A stretch of 64,000 nucleotides of DNA from Oscheius dolichura (Eukaryota; Nematoda; Chromadorea; Rhabditida; Rhabditidae): NCBI GenBank assembly GCA_932521035.1, contig OW051492.1, positions 7,440,001-7,504,000 on the forward strand. Direction: 5' to 3'. Under the pieces are notes generated by a model. It was not told the DNA's origin and searched no databases. It saw nothing but the letters and a program-made list of their open reading frames with translations. How positions within the stretch are numbered: position 1 is the stretch's first letter; each line of letters opens with the position of its first letter. The translations under genes were made by a program, and so were the position numbers. This document shows positions 23,678 to 36,326 of the stretch, one piece after another.

Positions 23678-26600
23678 CTATCGATTCTTCTTTTTATCGT
23701 ATACGAGAAGATTATAAAAGGCGAAGAGAAGGGTCACGTTAACCAGGGCCAGGAAGAGCGGTATCCGCCACTCGCGGAGCCAGACCCTCAGCTGTGGGTG
23801 GAGCAGGTAGCGGAGGGGATTCTGTCGCAGGAGAGCCGCCTCTTCCGCGTCTCGCAGCACTTCTTGTCGTCGCTGGGAGGCCAGACGGGCCGCGTCCTCT
23901 CGTCTCAGTCGGACACCGGTGTTCTCCAGCTCGGCCAGGTTCGGCAACGAGCCCATGTTCTCCTGCTCCCCGCCGCTGGGACTCGGCTCGGCTTGGATCG
24001 GCCTTGCTCGTGAGGTCGCCGCCACGGTTGAACGTCTGTTCAACATCTAAAAGAAAAGGATGTCCTCTGTCTATAGAGTGCCACCCACTGTCTGGTCGTT
24101 GACATCGCTCTGCCTCATGAGCGAGGGTCGATTCCGTCTGATCCTTGGCTGGTCCGCGTTCGCCGCACTGGCTACCACATACTGGTCAAAATGATCATCA
24201 CTGAAGGCATCTCATTTAAACGGAAAGCAGCGAGGGGCAAACCTTAGAGAAAATCGGCTACTACTGGTCTGTTGGTTGGCCTGCAACCCGGCTGGATTGA
24301 GGCTCGTCGAGGGCTTGTTCATGCTGGCCGCGTCTGCCACTTCTATCACTTGGTCTAATTGGGAGGACGGTGGCAACATTTCCTGAAACTACCCCTTACT
24401 CGGCCATAACCTCCGAACGAACCTCGGAAGCTTGAGAAGTAGAAGGCACCGCGTCGTCGTGGACAATTATCTGGGCCGGCTGGGGGTGGTGTCCATCGGG
24501 CAGTTGGAAGTTCACGTGGTTGGGCACGGTGCCCGGAGGATGAACGGTGGTCGGATGGCTGTAGTGGGACGGTCCGGCAGCGACATAGTTGGAGCCGACG
24601 TGATTGGAGGTCAGGTAGGAGGGGCCGGGCCCCATCGGCGTCAGGTAGGCGCCGTCTCCCAAGTCTACGGAAAGGTTCTAAATGTCTTTATTTCCAAAAA
24701 GAAAAAAATCGGAGCATACCTGTTCGAATGAGCCCGGGTTGCTGCTGTGTGCCTGGGAGAGGTGCCGGGACATGCTCATGGGATCGGACCCCTCGGTGTT
24801 GAAGGAGGCCCCCTGCATGGTGAGCTGTCTCCGGCTGACTTCGCTGGCCGCGTAGCTGGGGTCGTACCGGCTGGCCTGTCGGTGTGCCAGCTCTCCATCG
24901 ATGTGTGCCTGTTTGGCGCTATGGATGGCCTGGTCCGCCCGTTCTTTGGCGGTCATCGTCCTGCTCGCTGCGATGTCGGCCTTCTGCTTGGCTATGGAAG
25001 CAGCCCGTTGAGCCGCTTCCACGGAAGCTTCGACCCTCTCGCGGATCCGCGTCGACCGGACGAAGAGGGCATTCCTCCGCCTCGTCGAGGCCACCAGCAC
25101 GTTGTTCTTGTACTTGCCCTCCTCGCGAGTCCCGTCCTTCAGATACGTCACTCCGTAGCCGTTCTTCGCGTTGCTCGCCCACTCGCCCAGGTATTTCAGG
25201 CCGTCCGACCGCTCGCAGATGCCGAAGCCGCTCCGTGTATCATTCTTCCACTCGCCCCAGTAGGTCTCGCTCACGCCGTCGTCCACCGGCTCTTCCTGCA
25301 AACAAGAACTCTCTTTCCCGTCTGGAGGATCTCCCGTCTCCCCCCGCTGTCGCCCTCGCTCGCCGCCTCGTCAATGTGTCTGCCCCTCGGATCAAAAGGA
25401 AGTTGGCTTCTCTCCCCGTGAGACTTTTCGAGTGTGTCAGAGCATGGCACTCGTCACAATCGTTTCAGCACAGCCGCCAGCCGTCGTCGACACAGTGTAA
25501 TGCAAAGAGAGTGAACCACAGCGCCGAGTGTGTGTTTGTGTGTGTGAGCGCGAGTTCTTCTTTCGGCCGGAGGTGATATTAAATTATCCGTCGTCCTCCC
25601 TCGCCATCCTCCCCCCAGAAGGCGACGAGGAGAAGGAGACAGAGACTAAATCCCCCTCGCTCTTTCTTCTGCGGCTAATAGAGACAACGCCGAGGAGGGG
25701 GGGATCATTGCGTCGCAGGAAATTCGAGCCGCGCCTTTGGCTAAGAGGGCCTCGGATGAAAGACGCAAATTGCTCTCTATTGAGAGGAGTACACTATCCA
25801 GACCAACCTCAGAGGGGAGGAGATGCGCCCGATGGAGGGACTCGTCCGAGGCACAGCTCATTGTACTACCACTAGAACGTAAACTACCTGAAACGGCTGG
25901 ATTAGTCTCTCATCCTCTCTCGTCTCTCGAAATTTGACAGTTTAGTGAAAAGACTACGGCTACTTTCGGACGGGGGTGGATGGTTGGCACACTTACTGCA
26001 TTTGCGTATAAAGCCACGGATATCCATCGGAGACGGAGGCGCGAGGGGATCAGAATGAACTTCCGCGAAATGATAAAGGTCAAGAGGGCTTTGTTTATTA
26101 TGATCTCTTACGATCTAGCCAATCTCCCGGCTCTCTCGGGCCTCTTGCAGCTTTTTTACCGGCTCTATTAGTTTCCGCCTTTCCACACCCGTACAGTCTC
26201 GGCAGAAGGAATACTCGTTTTTTTCAATGCTGGTAGGACTAGACGACTATCTGCTGCCGAAGCAAGATGGGTGAGAGAATTGGAGCCTTATTCGAAATTT
26301 CTAACTTGTGCAGGAGGAGATCGTTTTCTGGATAAAAAGTGGGGGAGAACCTCTGATGGATGTCTCGCGTGCCCGCACCCGCACCATCTCGGTATCTCTG
26401 AGATTTGAAGAAAAATAGCCTTGATCATAACAGGAAGTCCTGCTGCCGAGACTGTACGGGTGCAGGAGATCTGGAATTTAGCCCCTGTTCTCTTTCACCA
26501 TTAAAAGAATCCGCTGCTAGTTTTTCTGGGAATTCTCTCTCTCTGGGTTTTGGTGACTCTGTGATTTAAACGAATTACTCGGACAAAGTGAAAAGAGGGG

Positions 26601-29123
26601 AGACAGAAGAGAAGGGACTGGGTGGTTAGGGGACCAGACTCGTGCAGACAATAAAAACATACGAAAAAACAGAGGACATCTTTTCTTTTCTTTCTTTTTT
26701 GTCTCTTCAGACGAATCTAAAAAGGAGAGCCTGTCGTGTCTTTTCACCTATGCCAGGGGGTGGGGGAGGGAGGCGACCCACCTGCAGTGTTGCTGACTCG
26801 TTGATGAATATCACCCGTAGAATGTTGTTTTTTAATTCTCAACCCGGTCAAAATAGTCCTTTTTACAGCTAAACTCCTCTCGGAAAGACTTCGTCGCCTC
26901 CGTTGGGGCGCGTTCGAATTGGCTCGGAGGACGAAGCCGCCCCGGCTCTCGACTCCCTCTGAAAGATCTCCGTCTGCCCGGCCGAAAAGGCGACGACTCA
27001 CTGCCTCCTTGGCCTTCGTCCTCCGCGTACTCCTCCTGTGCTCGTCCGCTCCGGAGACTGTTCATCGAGGCGTTCGTATGCGACCGGCTGCGGTATTTGG
27101 CCGCCGTGCCGTAGGAGCTACTCTTCCGGATGCCGTAGCCGTGCCGCGTGCCCCTCAGCCACTGGCCCTGGTAGGTGCCCCCGTCGACGTAGGTCTCCGT
27201 GCCGTAGCCGTCGTGGAAGCCGGCCGACCAGGTCCCTTCGTAGTGGGACCTGTTCACCGTCGACTGCCGCACCCCGTAGCGACCCTTGTAGCCCTGGGAG
27301 AATTCGCCCCTGAAAACATAAAAATAGATACCGTATCCCGTCTATGTTGACACAGAAAGCAAGGGGAAAATATAAAAACAGTACTCACATATAGATGGTC
27401 CTGCCGCGATGTTCCACTCCGAGGCCATGGAGCCGGCCGTTCTGCCACTGGCCTTCGTAGTAGTTGCCGGACGGCCATGAATACACTCCGGAGACCTTTA
27501 ATTGCCAGATTACTGTAATATCCCTGGGGCACCCCTTGCTGTCCCCGGTCGGCCCCTATTTGGAGAGGTCTGGATTAGATTGGTAGACGGGCCCCCGCCC
27601 TCCGGTTCCAGGTATCTGCTTCTGGTCCCTGCGGCCCCCTATCACCCAATATTCTAGAAGGTTCCCGGCTGTTCAAGGCTCCCGTTCGGCGGGGGGCAAA
27701 GCTGTCTGGGAGAATGACCCCCGGCCGTCTCGTGGAGGGTGCCCCTCTCTTTTTGGGGGGATCCCTCCAGTACTATACCACTTGGTTATAAAAAAAAGGT
27801 GATTTGTAACCCCACAACTTTTTTTGAGCTGGGAAGTCGAGAGTAGGCTCATTCGAACCGATAATTTTTGTTGCGTACAACTGCGCTTTTACAATTTTTT
27901 GAAAGTAAGGCAGTGAGGAGGAAGAGGGCTTTCAAATTTCCAAAATTGCAACAACGTTTTTTGAGCTGGCGCGATGAGAGTAGTGTCATTCGATGGCGCG
28001 TCTTGGCGTATTGGCGGTTTATTTTTTGCTAAGCTCTGGTGCGTAACAGTGAGGAATCACACTTTACCAAAGTTAAGTTTTTTCTTATAAGCGGCCTGCT
28101 TCGGTCAGCCAGCGGTCAAGCCTTTCGTTTTGTCACAGCCGGATATTTCGACCGAAAGTTCCAACGTGGAGAAACCCCAAGCGCGGAGCCTCCGCCTACA
28201 CGAAACGGGGGCGTCGGCCGGCCAAGGCGCCTCTCATAATAAAACTGGGCTGTTCTAGTCCCCCATATCAAAAAGAAGGAGAGAAAGGGGGAAGTTATTG
28301 TTTATAGTTTTTAGCCTAGTCCCCCGGATCCGTCCCGCCGGCCGTCAACAGGAAATCGATCGGATTCGGGAACGGAGCCATTGATTCTCCGGCTCTGTTA
28401 CAACCAGCCGAGCCGCCGGACCGGGGGGACTCTCTTCTTTTTGATTAAAAGTCAATAATCTGGCCCACCTCGAAGCCGTAGTGAAAGGCGCCGGCGTATT
28501 CTCCCTTCCCAAGTGGTCCCGTGCAGATGCCGTGACCGTGAGCCTGAAACTAAAGTGATCATTGACTGAAACGGATACATTTGAATTGGCGGGATTGTTG
28601 ACCGGAGGAGGGCGATAGAAACCGGCGACCGGGGGTCAATTAGACCCCGATTATTCTCTCCTCGTTCTATACCCGTCTAATCACAGGAGAGCCCCCTATT
28701 GACTCCGTTTTGAGCCATCAAAAGAGGACCGGAATTGAACATGGCATCGCAGATCCGTGCCCCTGCACCCGTACAATCTCGGCTTTTACTCAAAGATGTT
28801 ACTTTCCTATTGACTTGCTCAGCCGAGACTGTACGGGTGCGGGCCCGCGGATCTCTAGCGATTTTTTTACACAAAAGGATAGATTTTGCTCTCTGCCTCG
28901 AGATGTCCCCTTCGAAACAAAAGAGATTTCGGATCTGAGTAAATTTTCCCGCCACCCCCACTCGATTCTCTCATCCCGGATCGATTGTGGTCATCTTTGT
29001 CTGGTCAAAAAAAAAGAGAAAAAGAGGAGGAAAGAGACGTGCCTTGCCCTCCTCCCAGCCGCCGATGTAGGTGCCGCCATCGTCGAAGTTAAAGCGGCCT
29101 CCGTTCGCATTTTGGAGGTTCAT
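23678..29123 (-). CDS. JPH1: Junctophilin
   Basis: Tethers ER/SR to the plasma membrane at excitable-cell junctions (C. elegans jph-1). Start ATG 29123. MORN repeats begin with [19 protein letters not shown] and continue [43 protein letters not shown]-type and [18 protein letters not shown]. After the joining region ([10 protein letters not shown]) come two more MORN units ([35 protein letters not shown]) and the alpha-helical block [21 protein letters not shown]-terminal membrane anchor ([20 protein letters not shown]) ends before KKKNR stop 23678-23680. Introns are long for this genome: intron 1 28544-29042 with a GC donor, intron 2 27496-28468, and about 25300-26777; intron 1 and the last carry palindromic repeats. 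Confidence 0.93.
26183..26276. repeat. Palindromic repeat copy C
   Basis: Left arm 26183-26205 (ACACCCGTACAG then TCTCGGCAG), more degenerate right arm 26254-26276 (CTGCCGAAGCAAGATGGGTG), 48-bp spacer. In a junctophilin intron. Confidence 0.8.
26373..26465. repeat. Palindromic repeat copy D
   Basis: Left arm 26373-26395 (GCACCCGCACC then ATCTCGG), right arm 26443-26465 (CTGCCGAGACTG then TACGGGTGCAG), 47-bp spacer. Same junctophilin intron as copy C, about 100 bp away. Confidence 0.85.
28763..28842. repeat. Palindromic repeat copy E
   Basis: Left arm 28763-28785, right arm 28820-28842, with a shorter 34-bp spacer. In this copy the palindrome extends outward: AGATCCG on the left (about 28751) pairs with CGGATCT on the right (about 28848). 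In junctophilin intron 1. Confidence 0.85.
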
Positions 29124-31960
29124 CTCCCATTTGATGTTTTTCTGCGAGTCGCTGTCGCTCGGCCCGGAGACGACGAATTTGATGACACGTGCCTAGAGAG
29201 AAAAGAATGAGGAGGAGGACAAGGTGGAGGAGGAGGAGGACGAGGATTTTGCAAAGAAGAAGAAGAAGGATTGAGGCTTTGAGCGGCACAAAGTGCAGGC
29301 AGAGGGTGGCGGGGGGTCTGAGAGTGTAATGCGCCGGGAGAGGCCCTGTTTGCACGCCTCTTGCCTCTTTGCCTCTTGACCTGCTCCAACTCGCGGCTGG
29401 GGGCACGGAAGGAAAAGGAACCCCGAACGCTTCCAGACAGGGCTACCCCCTGGCGGAGAGGGGAGGCCTATGGGAGAGAGGCAGGGGACAGGGTGGAGAG
29501 AGGAGGGAATGGAGTGATTTGTAAACAAAAACAACGAGGAAGCTGAGGAATGTGTGAGGAGGACAAGAGGCGGGGATATCCGGGCACACTACAGACGGGG
29601 GAGGCCGTATCCTCCGCACCCGTACAGTCTCGGCAGCTAGGATTACGGAAACTTAGCAACGTCAGATAAAGGAACATCTAGCTGCCGAGGTCGTACAGGT
29701 GCGGAGGATGAGGGAGGACGACGGCCTTTTTTCTGCTCTATTGGAGCCGTTTATTTCAAGAGGTGTTCCAAGGGGATGCGAGACAGGAGGAGTGACTAAT
29801 CGCTGTTTTTTTATTGACAAACACACAGTAGGGCATTCTTTTGTGACGAGGAAACGGTATGAAAGGGGGGAATATTAAATGGATGGCGACAGCGGGATGA
29901 TGCCGAGGATTGATCTTCGCTTTGATGAGGAGGAGAGTAGAGAAAAGATCAACAAATGGATCAGCTCGAGATTAGACGGGATTGGAGGAGGAGGAGGAGG
30001 AGGAGAGAGGGCACCGCTTGGAAAACGGAGAGGAGACAATTCCACCCACCCAAAAAAGGAGAGGAAAATAAGAGGGTGGCAAATTCGGTGAAGGGGGGCA
30101 TTCCCACGGCGGCTATCCAAAAGTTTCAAAACAGGGGCCCGAGCGAGGGTGGTGGGAATGTAATCAAGCTGCGCATTACATCCATCAGACATTCAAACTC
30201 TTCTCCTCACTCCCGCCGCTACTTCCTTTGTCCGGGTTTATCTTTTAAAAAGAGAGGGAGAGACATAAAAAGAGGGAGATGTCACTGGGAAGGGAGGGGA
30301 TATTCGGAAAAAATGAAGACAATGTCAAGATAAGGAGAAAATTGAGGAGCAGAGATTGAAAGGGAGGGAAAGGGTGGAATTTAAAAATAAAAAGAGCCGG
30401 CTTCGGATAACAAGGAAGAAATGGTTGAGTAGATTTGAAAGGGGAGAGGGGGAAAAGAGCAGTCAACTGAATGGATGGCGCAAGAGTTGAAGTAATAAGG
30501 TTAGGAACAAAGTCGGGCGAGTCGAGTCGGGGCGGTGGCTCAATCCCGGCTGTCAGAATTTGCGAGTAGGTGAGCGGCAAAAGGCAAAAGCTGGCTGGCC
30601 GGCGAGAGAGAAAAGGGGGCAGAGAGAGGAAGAAAAAGAGGTTCGGGGGGAGGAGGAGGGACAGTGGACGGGGCGGCCGGGAACGACGAGAGTGCCGGGG
30701 CAGAGAGATCACTGTGAACAAGGGGCCGAAACAAACAAACTGCGTGTGGATCTGCATTGATTCATCGGACCGGCAGAGTCAAAGCTCTCTCTCGGAGGGG
30801 CTGAGCGCCCGGGAGCTAGCGGCGCTATAAACAAAAATCGATCAGAGGCTGCCCGGCTGGTCCATACCTGCGGGAGGAGAGGGACTAGCGCATCTCGGGC
30901 CACTTTCCCCACTTTGGATCATCGCTTTAAGCCAGCCAGGCACGGGGGAGACTGTAGCCGGGCCGGCCGGCAGGTCTCGGGAGGAGGAGGAAGGAAGAGC
31001 CCCTTCGGCCGAGGGGCCACACAACGCACCCCTAATTAGCAAAGACAGCCGGCTGGCAATTAAAGACCACGTTCGCTATTTGTTTTTCTTTTTGAGGTGA
31101 CAAAAATCACACGTAAATCTTATTTTTATCTAGTTTCTGAAGTTTGAAAATATAAAATAGAAACAAGCAATCTTTTATTTGAAAATATAAATTTCAAAGA
31201 TCTTTTGAGAGGACTTATCTTGGCCGAGTCTTTTCATCAAAATTGGCTTTGTCAAAGCATCAGATATGGAAGTGTCGCTTCTCGATGCACAAGCCCCTGC
31301 CCACTCACTATTATTAGCTTAGTTAGTGCCCCGTTTGGGACAGAAATCCAAAGACTAGAGTGTTATTGCGCTTTGGATGCTAATTAGAACCGAATATTGT
31401 ACTTTTGAGCCGAAACGGTGGAAAATAGATGTGGCGCCCTATAATATCTCTCACTACAAATCTATTTCAGGACTGGTCGTATAGTAGGAATAATTTGAAA
31501 AGGGGAAGGTGGAAGAATTATCAATGGGGAATGTGAAATGATCGAAATGATCCGGCAATGAGGAAGCCGAATCACACCTGTTCTGTGGGATGAATTGTTC
31601 GCGTTCCGGAGCAGTTGGCTGTCTAGTCTATTATTGTGTACACTAAAGCTATCCAAAGGGATTTCAGATTAGATGCTATTTCTCCATAACAGTCATTTGA
31701 TCCGGAAGAGGACAAGATGCGGGACTATAGCAGAATAAGGCGTACAGAAAAAAAGCTATGTAAAGTGGACAAACATTTTTTGGCTACTTACATATTATGT
31801 TTCTACAAGAGATAGAATAAATATAAAATGAAGTAATGACAAAAATGCACTTGAAACTGAGCAACTCAATAAAGAAAGGGAACGGGGGAGGTTAACAGTA
31901 AGAGTGGACTAGATTATGGAGTGGGATATATACGAGTGGAGGACGAAAAAAAATGAGAAT
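29124..31960. other. Junctophilin upstream region, non-coding
   Basis: 2.8 kb with no supported gene. From 29124 to about 31050 it is GC-rich and purine-skewed, with GGA/GAA tracts (29202-29280, about 29985-30005) and repeat copy F. At about 31060 composition drops sharply to AT-rich and stays so toward taxilin. Long open frames here are low-complexity Ser/Pro/Arg translations of the purine tracts and I do not call them. Confidence 0.6.
29614..29704. repeat. Palindromic repeat copy F
   Basis: Left arm 29614-29636, right arm 29682-29704, 45-bp spacer that itself begins and ends with CTAG next to the arms. GGCCGT and TCCTCC outside the left arm are mirrored outside the right arm with a gap, so pairing may extend. 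Intergenic, upstream of junctophilin. Confidence 0.85.
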
Positions 31961-33847
31961 TCACGGCGTTGAACAAGGGGCCTCTTCTGCCGGCTGTTCT
32001 GTTCGTTCTGTCTGGCCGCCACGTCCTGACAATGCGCGGCACAGCTGCTCCAGCTGGGCCACCTTCTTTGCCTGTACGGCTGTTGAATCCTCCAATTCCT
32101 TCTTGGCCATTGTCAATACTAGCACATTCCTGGAACAAATACATTTAAACTAATAAAAAGGCGCTAATAATTCGTCTGAAACACTCGGTAGTCTCTTCAA
32201 CCACATGTTAGGTCTTCCAGCTTTTTTGGAGCCAGTCCGATAGTAGTACACTGGAGGAAACGAGCCCACAAACACTTGTGTTCAGATCGTTCAGCTTGTG
32301 GGAGAATTAACAACACCCGCTTCCGACATACAGCTGCCACAATGAGAACACATCAAAATGAACCATTTGTTGAAGCAGAAAATAAATTAGCTGACAACTT
32401 CAAATTTTTCGATAAATAAATAAGCCCGTTTTCCCATACCCAGCCAAAATGAAGAAGACCTACTCCAAGAAAGAAATATGCTAAATAGAGTACTATCTAG
32501 CGCGTGTTCCAGAGCATGCACATAATGGTATACACTCAATCAATTATAGAGGCTTACTTTGTGGCTTCGTCATATTTCTGTCTCCATTTCATAGCGTCAT
32601 TTTCCACCTTCTTCATATTGGAATTGACCTGAAATAAAATAAGCCACTTTCACTATTTAAACAGCAATTATAATATAAAACTACTGTAAAGGGAAACACA
32701 TACTTTGTCGATTTCCTTTTTAAATTTATCGAAAGCCGTGTTGCTTTTAGTAAGACTTTCCGTTAGAACAGAATACTTATCCGCATACTGCTTTACCTGA
32801 AAACAACAAAGTATTAGAAAACATCCGTCCTGGAATCTTAGCTTATCTTCTATATATAAAAAACAACTTATACGTATGACCGACCTGCTCGCGTAGAATC
32901 TTTTCATTTTCTAAGGCATCAGTAGTTCGTACTGTACCTTCAACCAGTTTATTCGTCAGCTGCTGCTTTTCCAAATTCAATTTCTAGATATATGTAGCAA
33001 AGTCTGATAACAAATATTACATGAGAATTGCATGAAGCTGCCTCCAACTTGGCTTCAAAAAGCTTCACTTCTAAGTCTTTGGTAGCTTTTAGTTCTTCTA
33101 TATACCGATCTTTAGCCTCATACTAAACATTATGATCTGAATATTAGTGGACTCAAACCTGTTTAGCGATATTATTTAACCGAGACTCGTACTCTTGTCC
33201 AAGTTCTTGTAGCTTCTCAGCTAATCGCTTGTTATCCTGAGCTAGTCGATCCGATCTGTCTCTTCCCTCCTTCATGGAGTTCTCAATATCCTGTAACTTT
33301 CTTAAGGAAAAACACCAAAACAGTTTACTTTTAATGTGGTTTTAAGTTGTTCTACTGCACTTTGACGCTCAGTTTCTAACAGACGAATTTTACTTGCGCT
33401 TTCTTCGCGAAGCTGGAAAAAATTTAGATGAAAAATTAGCAAAAAAACATTTACATCTTTGTTATACTTTTGAAGTTGTCTGCATAATTCCTCAAGTTTG
33501 CTCTTGGACTCTTCAGTACGTAGAAGAAGATGATTTATTTTTTCCAGTTTCTTCTCTAAGCCAGCATTTACCTTTTGCAAGTTGTCAAACTGAATATACA
33601 ACATTTTCCCTAGCTCAATTTACTTACTTGAGCTACTTTAGTCTTCAGCTTGGTATTTTGCGCTTCCGACTCAGCCAACCGTTTTACCAGACGAGTCAAC
33701 TTGTCTTCTATGGAAAGACCTTCGAGAGATTTTTGTATCGTAGCAACTGAAATTTACGCATAATGCAGAAGTTGAATCTAGTCTTTTCAGTAACAACAAG
33801 TAAAAATGAATAAACATACCATCTGGAGTCGGCGATTCCTGCTTCAT
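31961..33847 (-). CDS. Taxilin
   Basis: Coiled-coil protein that binds syntaxins and nascent-polypeptide complexes and acts in membrane traffic. Start ATG 33847 (MKQESPTPDG). The family signature is near 33480: SKLEELCRQLQKYNKD, matching KLESLCRELQRHNK of animal taxilins. A continuous heptad-rich coil follows (RLAQDNKRLAEKLQELGQEY, QYEAKDRYIEELKATKDLEV, YADKYSVLTESL, KFKKEIDKV) and the typical C-terminal ELEDSTAVQAKKVAQLEQLC, then a short acidic tail ending at TGA 31961-31963. Most introns are 35-60 nt; the last one, about 32130-32558, is some 430 nt. Composition is AT-rich, unlike the junctophilin block next to it. Confidence 0.88.
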
Positions 33848-34225
33848 TGTTCGTTCGCAACTAAAAGAGCAGCTGAATCACAAAAGTTAGAAAGGTCCGC
33901 CGGCGGGACTGCTGGGGACGCAGTGTAAGGGTGTTCTATCACACCGCAGGCTCGAGGTAGTGGACTGGATGTGGAAATCCATTAGGCAAAATAAATTCCT
34001 TGTGAAATAAAACGATTTATTATGACTAAAGAGGAACCGGTAATAATTATACAATGTAAGAAGTATAAAATAAATAAAAACAAACTTCGAGTGAAAGAAG
34101 TAGGATCACATAACGATAAAAAGGCTTGACAGAATCTAAAATTATAATATACAAATTTTGTTAAACTGTAATAAGTTATTTGTCAAAAACGTATCACAAA
34201 AAAACTAACCGGATCTAGTCACATT
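33848..34225. other. Intergenic upstream of taxilin
   Basis: 378 bp. A short GC-rich island at about 33893-33960 sits in AT-rich sequence. I checked it for a tRNA and found no T-loop consensus. Nothing else recognised. Confidence 0.5.
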
Positions 34226-35406
34226 TCATTGCTCATTTTCCTCGCATTTACTCTCGAATGAGCTCGTTAAAATATCACTTCTAGAATCTGAAGTTTGTGG
34301 CATACTGACCAACTAAAAAAGTTAAAAAAAAATTACCATTTTGTGCAGAGGCAGATTGCTTCCGCTCCGTTTTTAAACGTTTGATCCAATCGATTAATCC
34401 TTCGTCGTCAGATTCTACAATTGCATATTGCGATATTAAATATTAAATAAAAATACCTGAAAATCGCAACTTTCTCTTACTCTTCCCTTTTTTCATAATT
34501 TTCCTCGAGTATTTATTCGCATGTGAAATGGTGTCAATACTCTCTAAAAGTACAAGTGAGGAAAGGCAATGAAAGCTAACTAGGAGTTGAACTTTTAGAA
34601 TTGCGTCTTTTCTTTTTCGAATCAGATCCTTCCGCCATTGCTCTTTCTTCACGTTCTTTTTTGTGATACAACAGCGACTGGCGTAAGGCAGACAAAGGAA
34701 TACTGTCTTCATCGATCCAGGCACCTACACCATATTATCCATGTAACCCCATTTAGCTCACGTTTACGGGGACGCAGATTAGGCCTTCGTGGAGTTGAAT
34801 CGTCCAATTGTGTGGAATCCAAGGAAAGATCATTTTGGGGTGTCAAAAAATTCCTAGATCTACGAGGTGGACAAGAAATGTACTCCTCTTCGTTTATGTT
34901 TTTAGATTTACTGCTCTGACTAAGGAATATTGGATTAAAATATTAAACTATATCGTACGGCGTGTATTTTTTGAGCAGACGGAGTCTCCTAGACAGCGAG
35001 TACGGAGTACTTAAGATGTTTCTATCACCTTTCGAACTCACTGGAGTGGTTTGCGTACTAAAGAATGCAAAACCTTTCAATGGTGAACGAATCTAAACAA
35101 GGGAAAAGTTGAAACCAATCCAATATTACCTTTCTCTCTTGTTCATTTTCTCCAAAAGAAAACTCGGAGTATGGATCATGATTTTCTGTTTCTTCTAAGG
35201 AAACCAAAACATCTTGTCGAGGCTTTATTTTATCCGAAATCAACTTTTCTGCTAAAATATTGTCCAACGTGAGAGCGGCACTGTGTGGTAACTGCAAATA
35301 TGGTATACAAAGATAATACACTTACTGATGAACAGGTGAAGATGCCACGTTCGTTTTCGCAGCAGTTTATGTTCTCATCATCGTCGAAGAAAATATTCTC
35401 CGGCAT
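34226..35406 (-). CDS. Unknown Ser/Lys-rich, probably nuclear protein
   Basis: No family recognised. Start ATG 35406 gives an acidic N-terminus (MPENIFFDDDENINCCENE). The middle has repeated Ser/Thr-Pro sites (ILSTPYSLSRR, NFLTPQNDLSLDSTQLD, DDSTPRRPNLRPRKR). The C-terminal part is very basic (KKKRRNSKS, KYSRKIMKKGKSKRKLRF), then SESDDEGLIDWIKRLK and an acidic end at TGA 34226-34228. Introns of about 35-45 nt join in frame (e.g. CGTAAAC to GTGCCTGG near 34755). The mix of S/TP sites and NLS-like clusters suggests a CDK-regulated nuclear protein, but that is inference only. Confidence 0.5.
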
Positions 35407-35684
35407 TAAAAAGCTGAAAGCTAAGAAATCAGAAATCAATGAATGATTGGAGCTAACAGAAGTGCCACTTCAAACTATTTGCTCTAGTCGTGTGACTAGT
35501 TATTGGAAGTGGCTCGATATAAATATCCAAATGTGTTTCATAAATCATAGGGGGCGAATAAATATAAGGAAAAATACTAAAAGACAGTAGAGCAGGTCAA
35601 TGACCGTGTGATCTGCACAAAACTATTCATGTATCGTATAATTTACTGTAAAACATATGTAAACAAGGTAACAAGTTGTAAATT

Positions 35685-36093
35685 TCACACTTCAGGACCT
35701 TCTCCACCAGGAACAAGCATTGTTACATGATTTCCATTAAGTAAAATAGTATCCAACTTTGTTACTTTTTTACCCTCTGCGGTATGTTCGTATTCAACCT
35801 GAATGCAACGTTAACAAAGCGATTTACATTTAAAAAAGAAATAGATGAACTTACTACATCTTCTAAGACCATATTGACATAATCATCGAATCCTACAAGT
35901 GTTCCGACAATTTCTTTATCACCTAAATAACAAGTATACAAGCTTTTTTTTGGAAAGCATAAAACAAACGCTTCGAAGCAAAACCAACTAGAGAAAACTA
36001 GCCTTTCATGATGACCCAAAGTTTAGAACCAATACATTTATCAACCAATTCCAGAGGTAATAAGGTAGAAGGATTAGCAGCTGTTGAATCCAT
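35685..36093 (-). CDS. LSM5: U6 snRNA-associated Sm-like protein LSm5
   Basis: Subunit of the LSm1-7 (mRNA decay) and LSm2-8 (U6 snRNP) rings. Start ATG 36093 ([19 protein letters not shown]). Sm motif 1 is [20 protein letters not shown] then [14 protein letters not shown]. Sm motif 2 is around [19 protein letters not shown], ending GPEV before TGA 35685-35687. About 91 residues, the normal LSm5 size. Introns at about 35800-35853 and 35930-36000. Head-to-head with PMS2. Confidence 0.93.
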
Positions 36094-36326
36094 TTGAATA
36101 TCTCTAAAAAACCTTATAGCTAAAAAATAAAAAAAGAACGTATTGACTACAAAAATAGAATGCTTTACACTTTCCCTTGCTTCTCTATATTTGAAGCTCG
36201 AGGACTAGTGGGCGATTTCGTAATTCCGAATTGCGCGCGAATATGAGGAGTATAAATATTTTTTTGGTGAATAAAGAGGAGCGCACATTCTCTCTTGCTT
36301 GCTGACACTTTTTGAAAGAAAGATTT
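36094..36326. promoter_or_regulatory. Bidirectional promoter, LSm5 and PMS2
   Basis: 233 bp separate the divergent start codons of LSm5 and PMS2, so both promoters and 5'-UTRs must lie here. Sequence is AT-rich with no TATA element I would single out. Confidence 0.5.

Noticed and set aside
30245-31042. Long open frames upstream of junctophilin
   Set aside because: Translations are low-complexity Ser/Pro or Arg/Glu from purine-rich tracts, with no splice support.
33893-33960. Compact GC-rich island resembling a tRNA
   Set aside because: No T-loop or anticodon-stem pairing consistent with a tRNA could be built.
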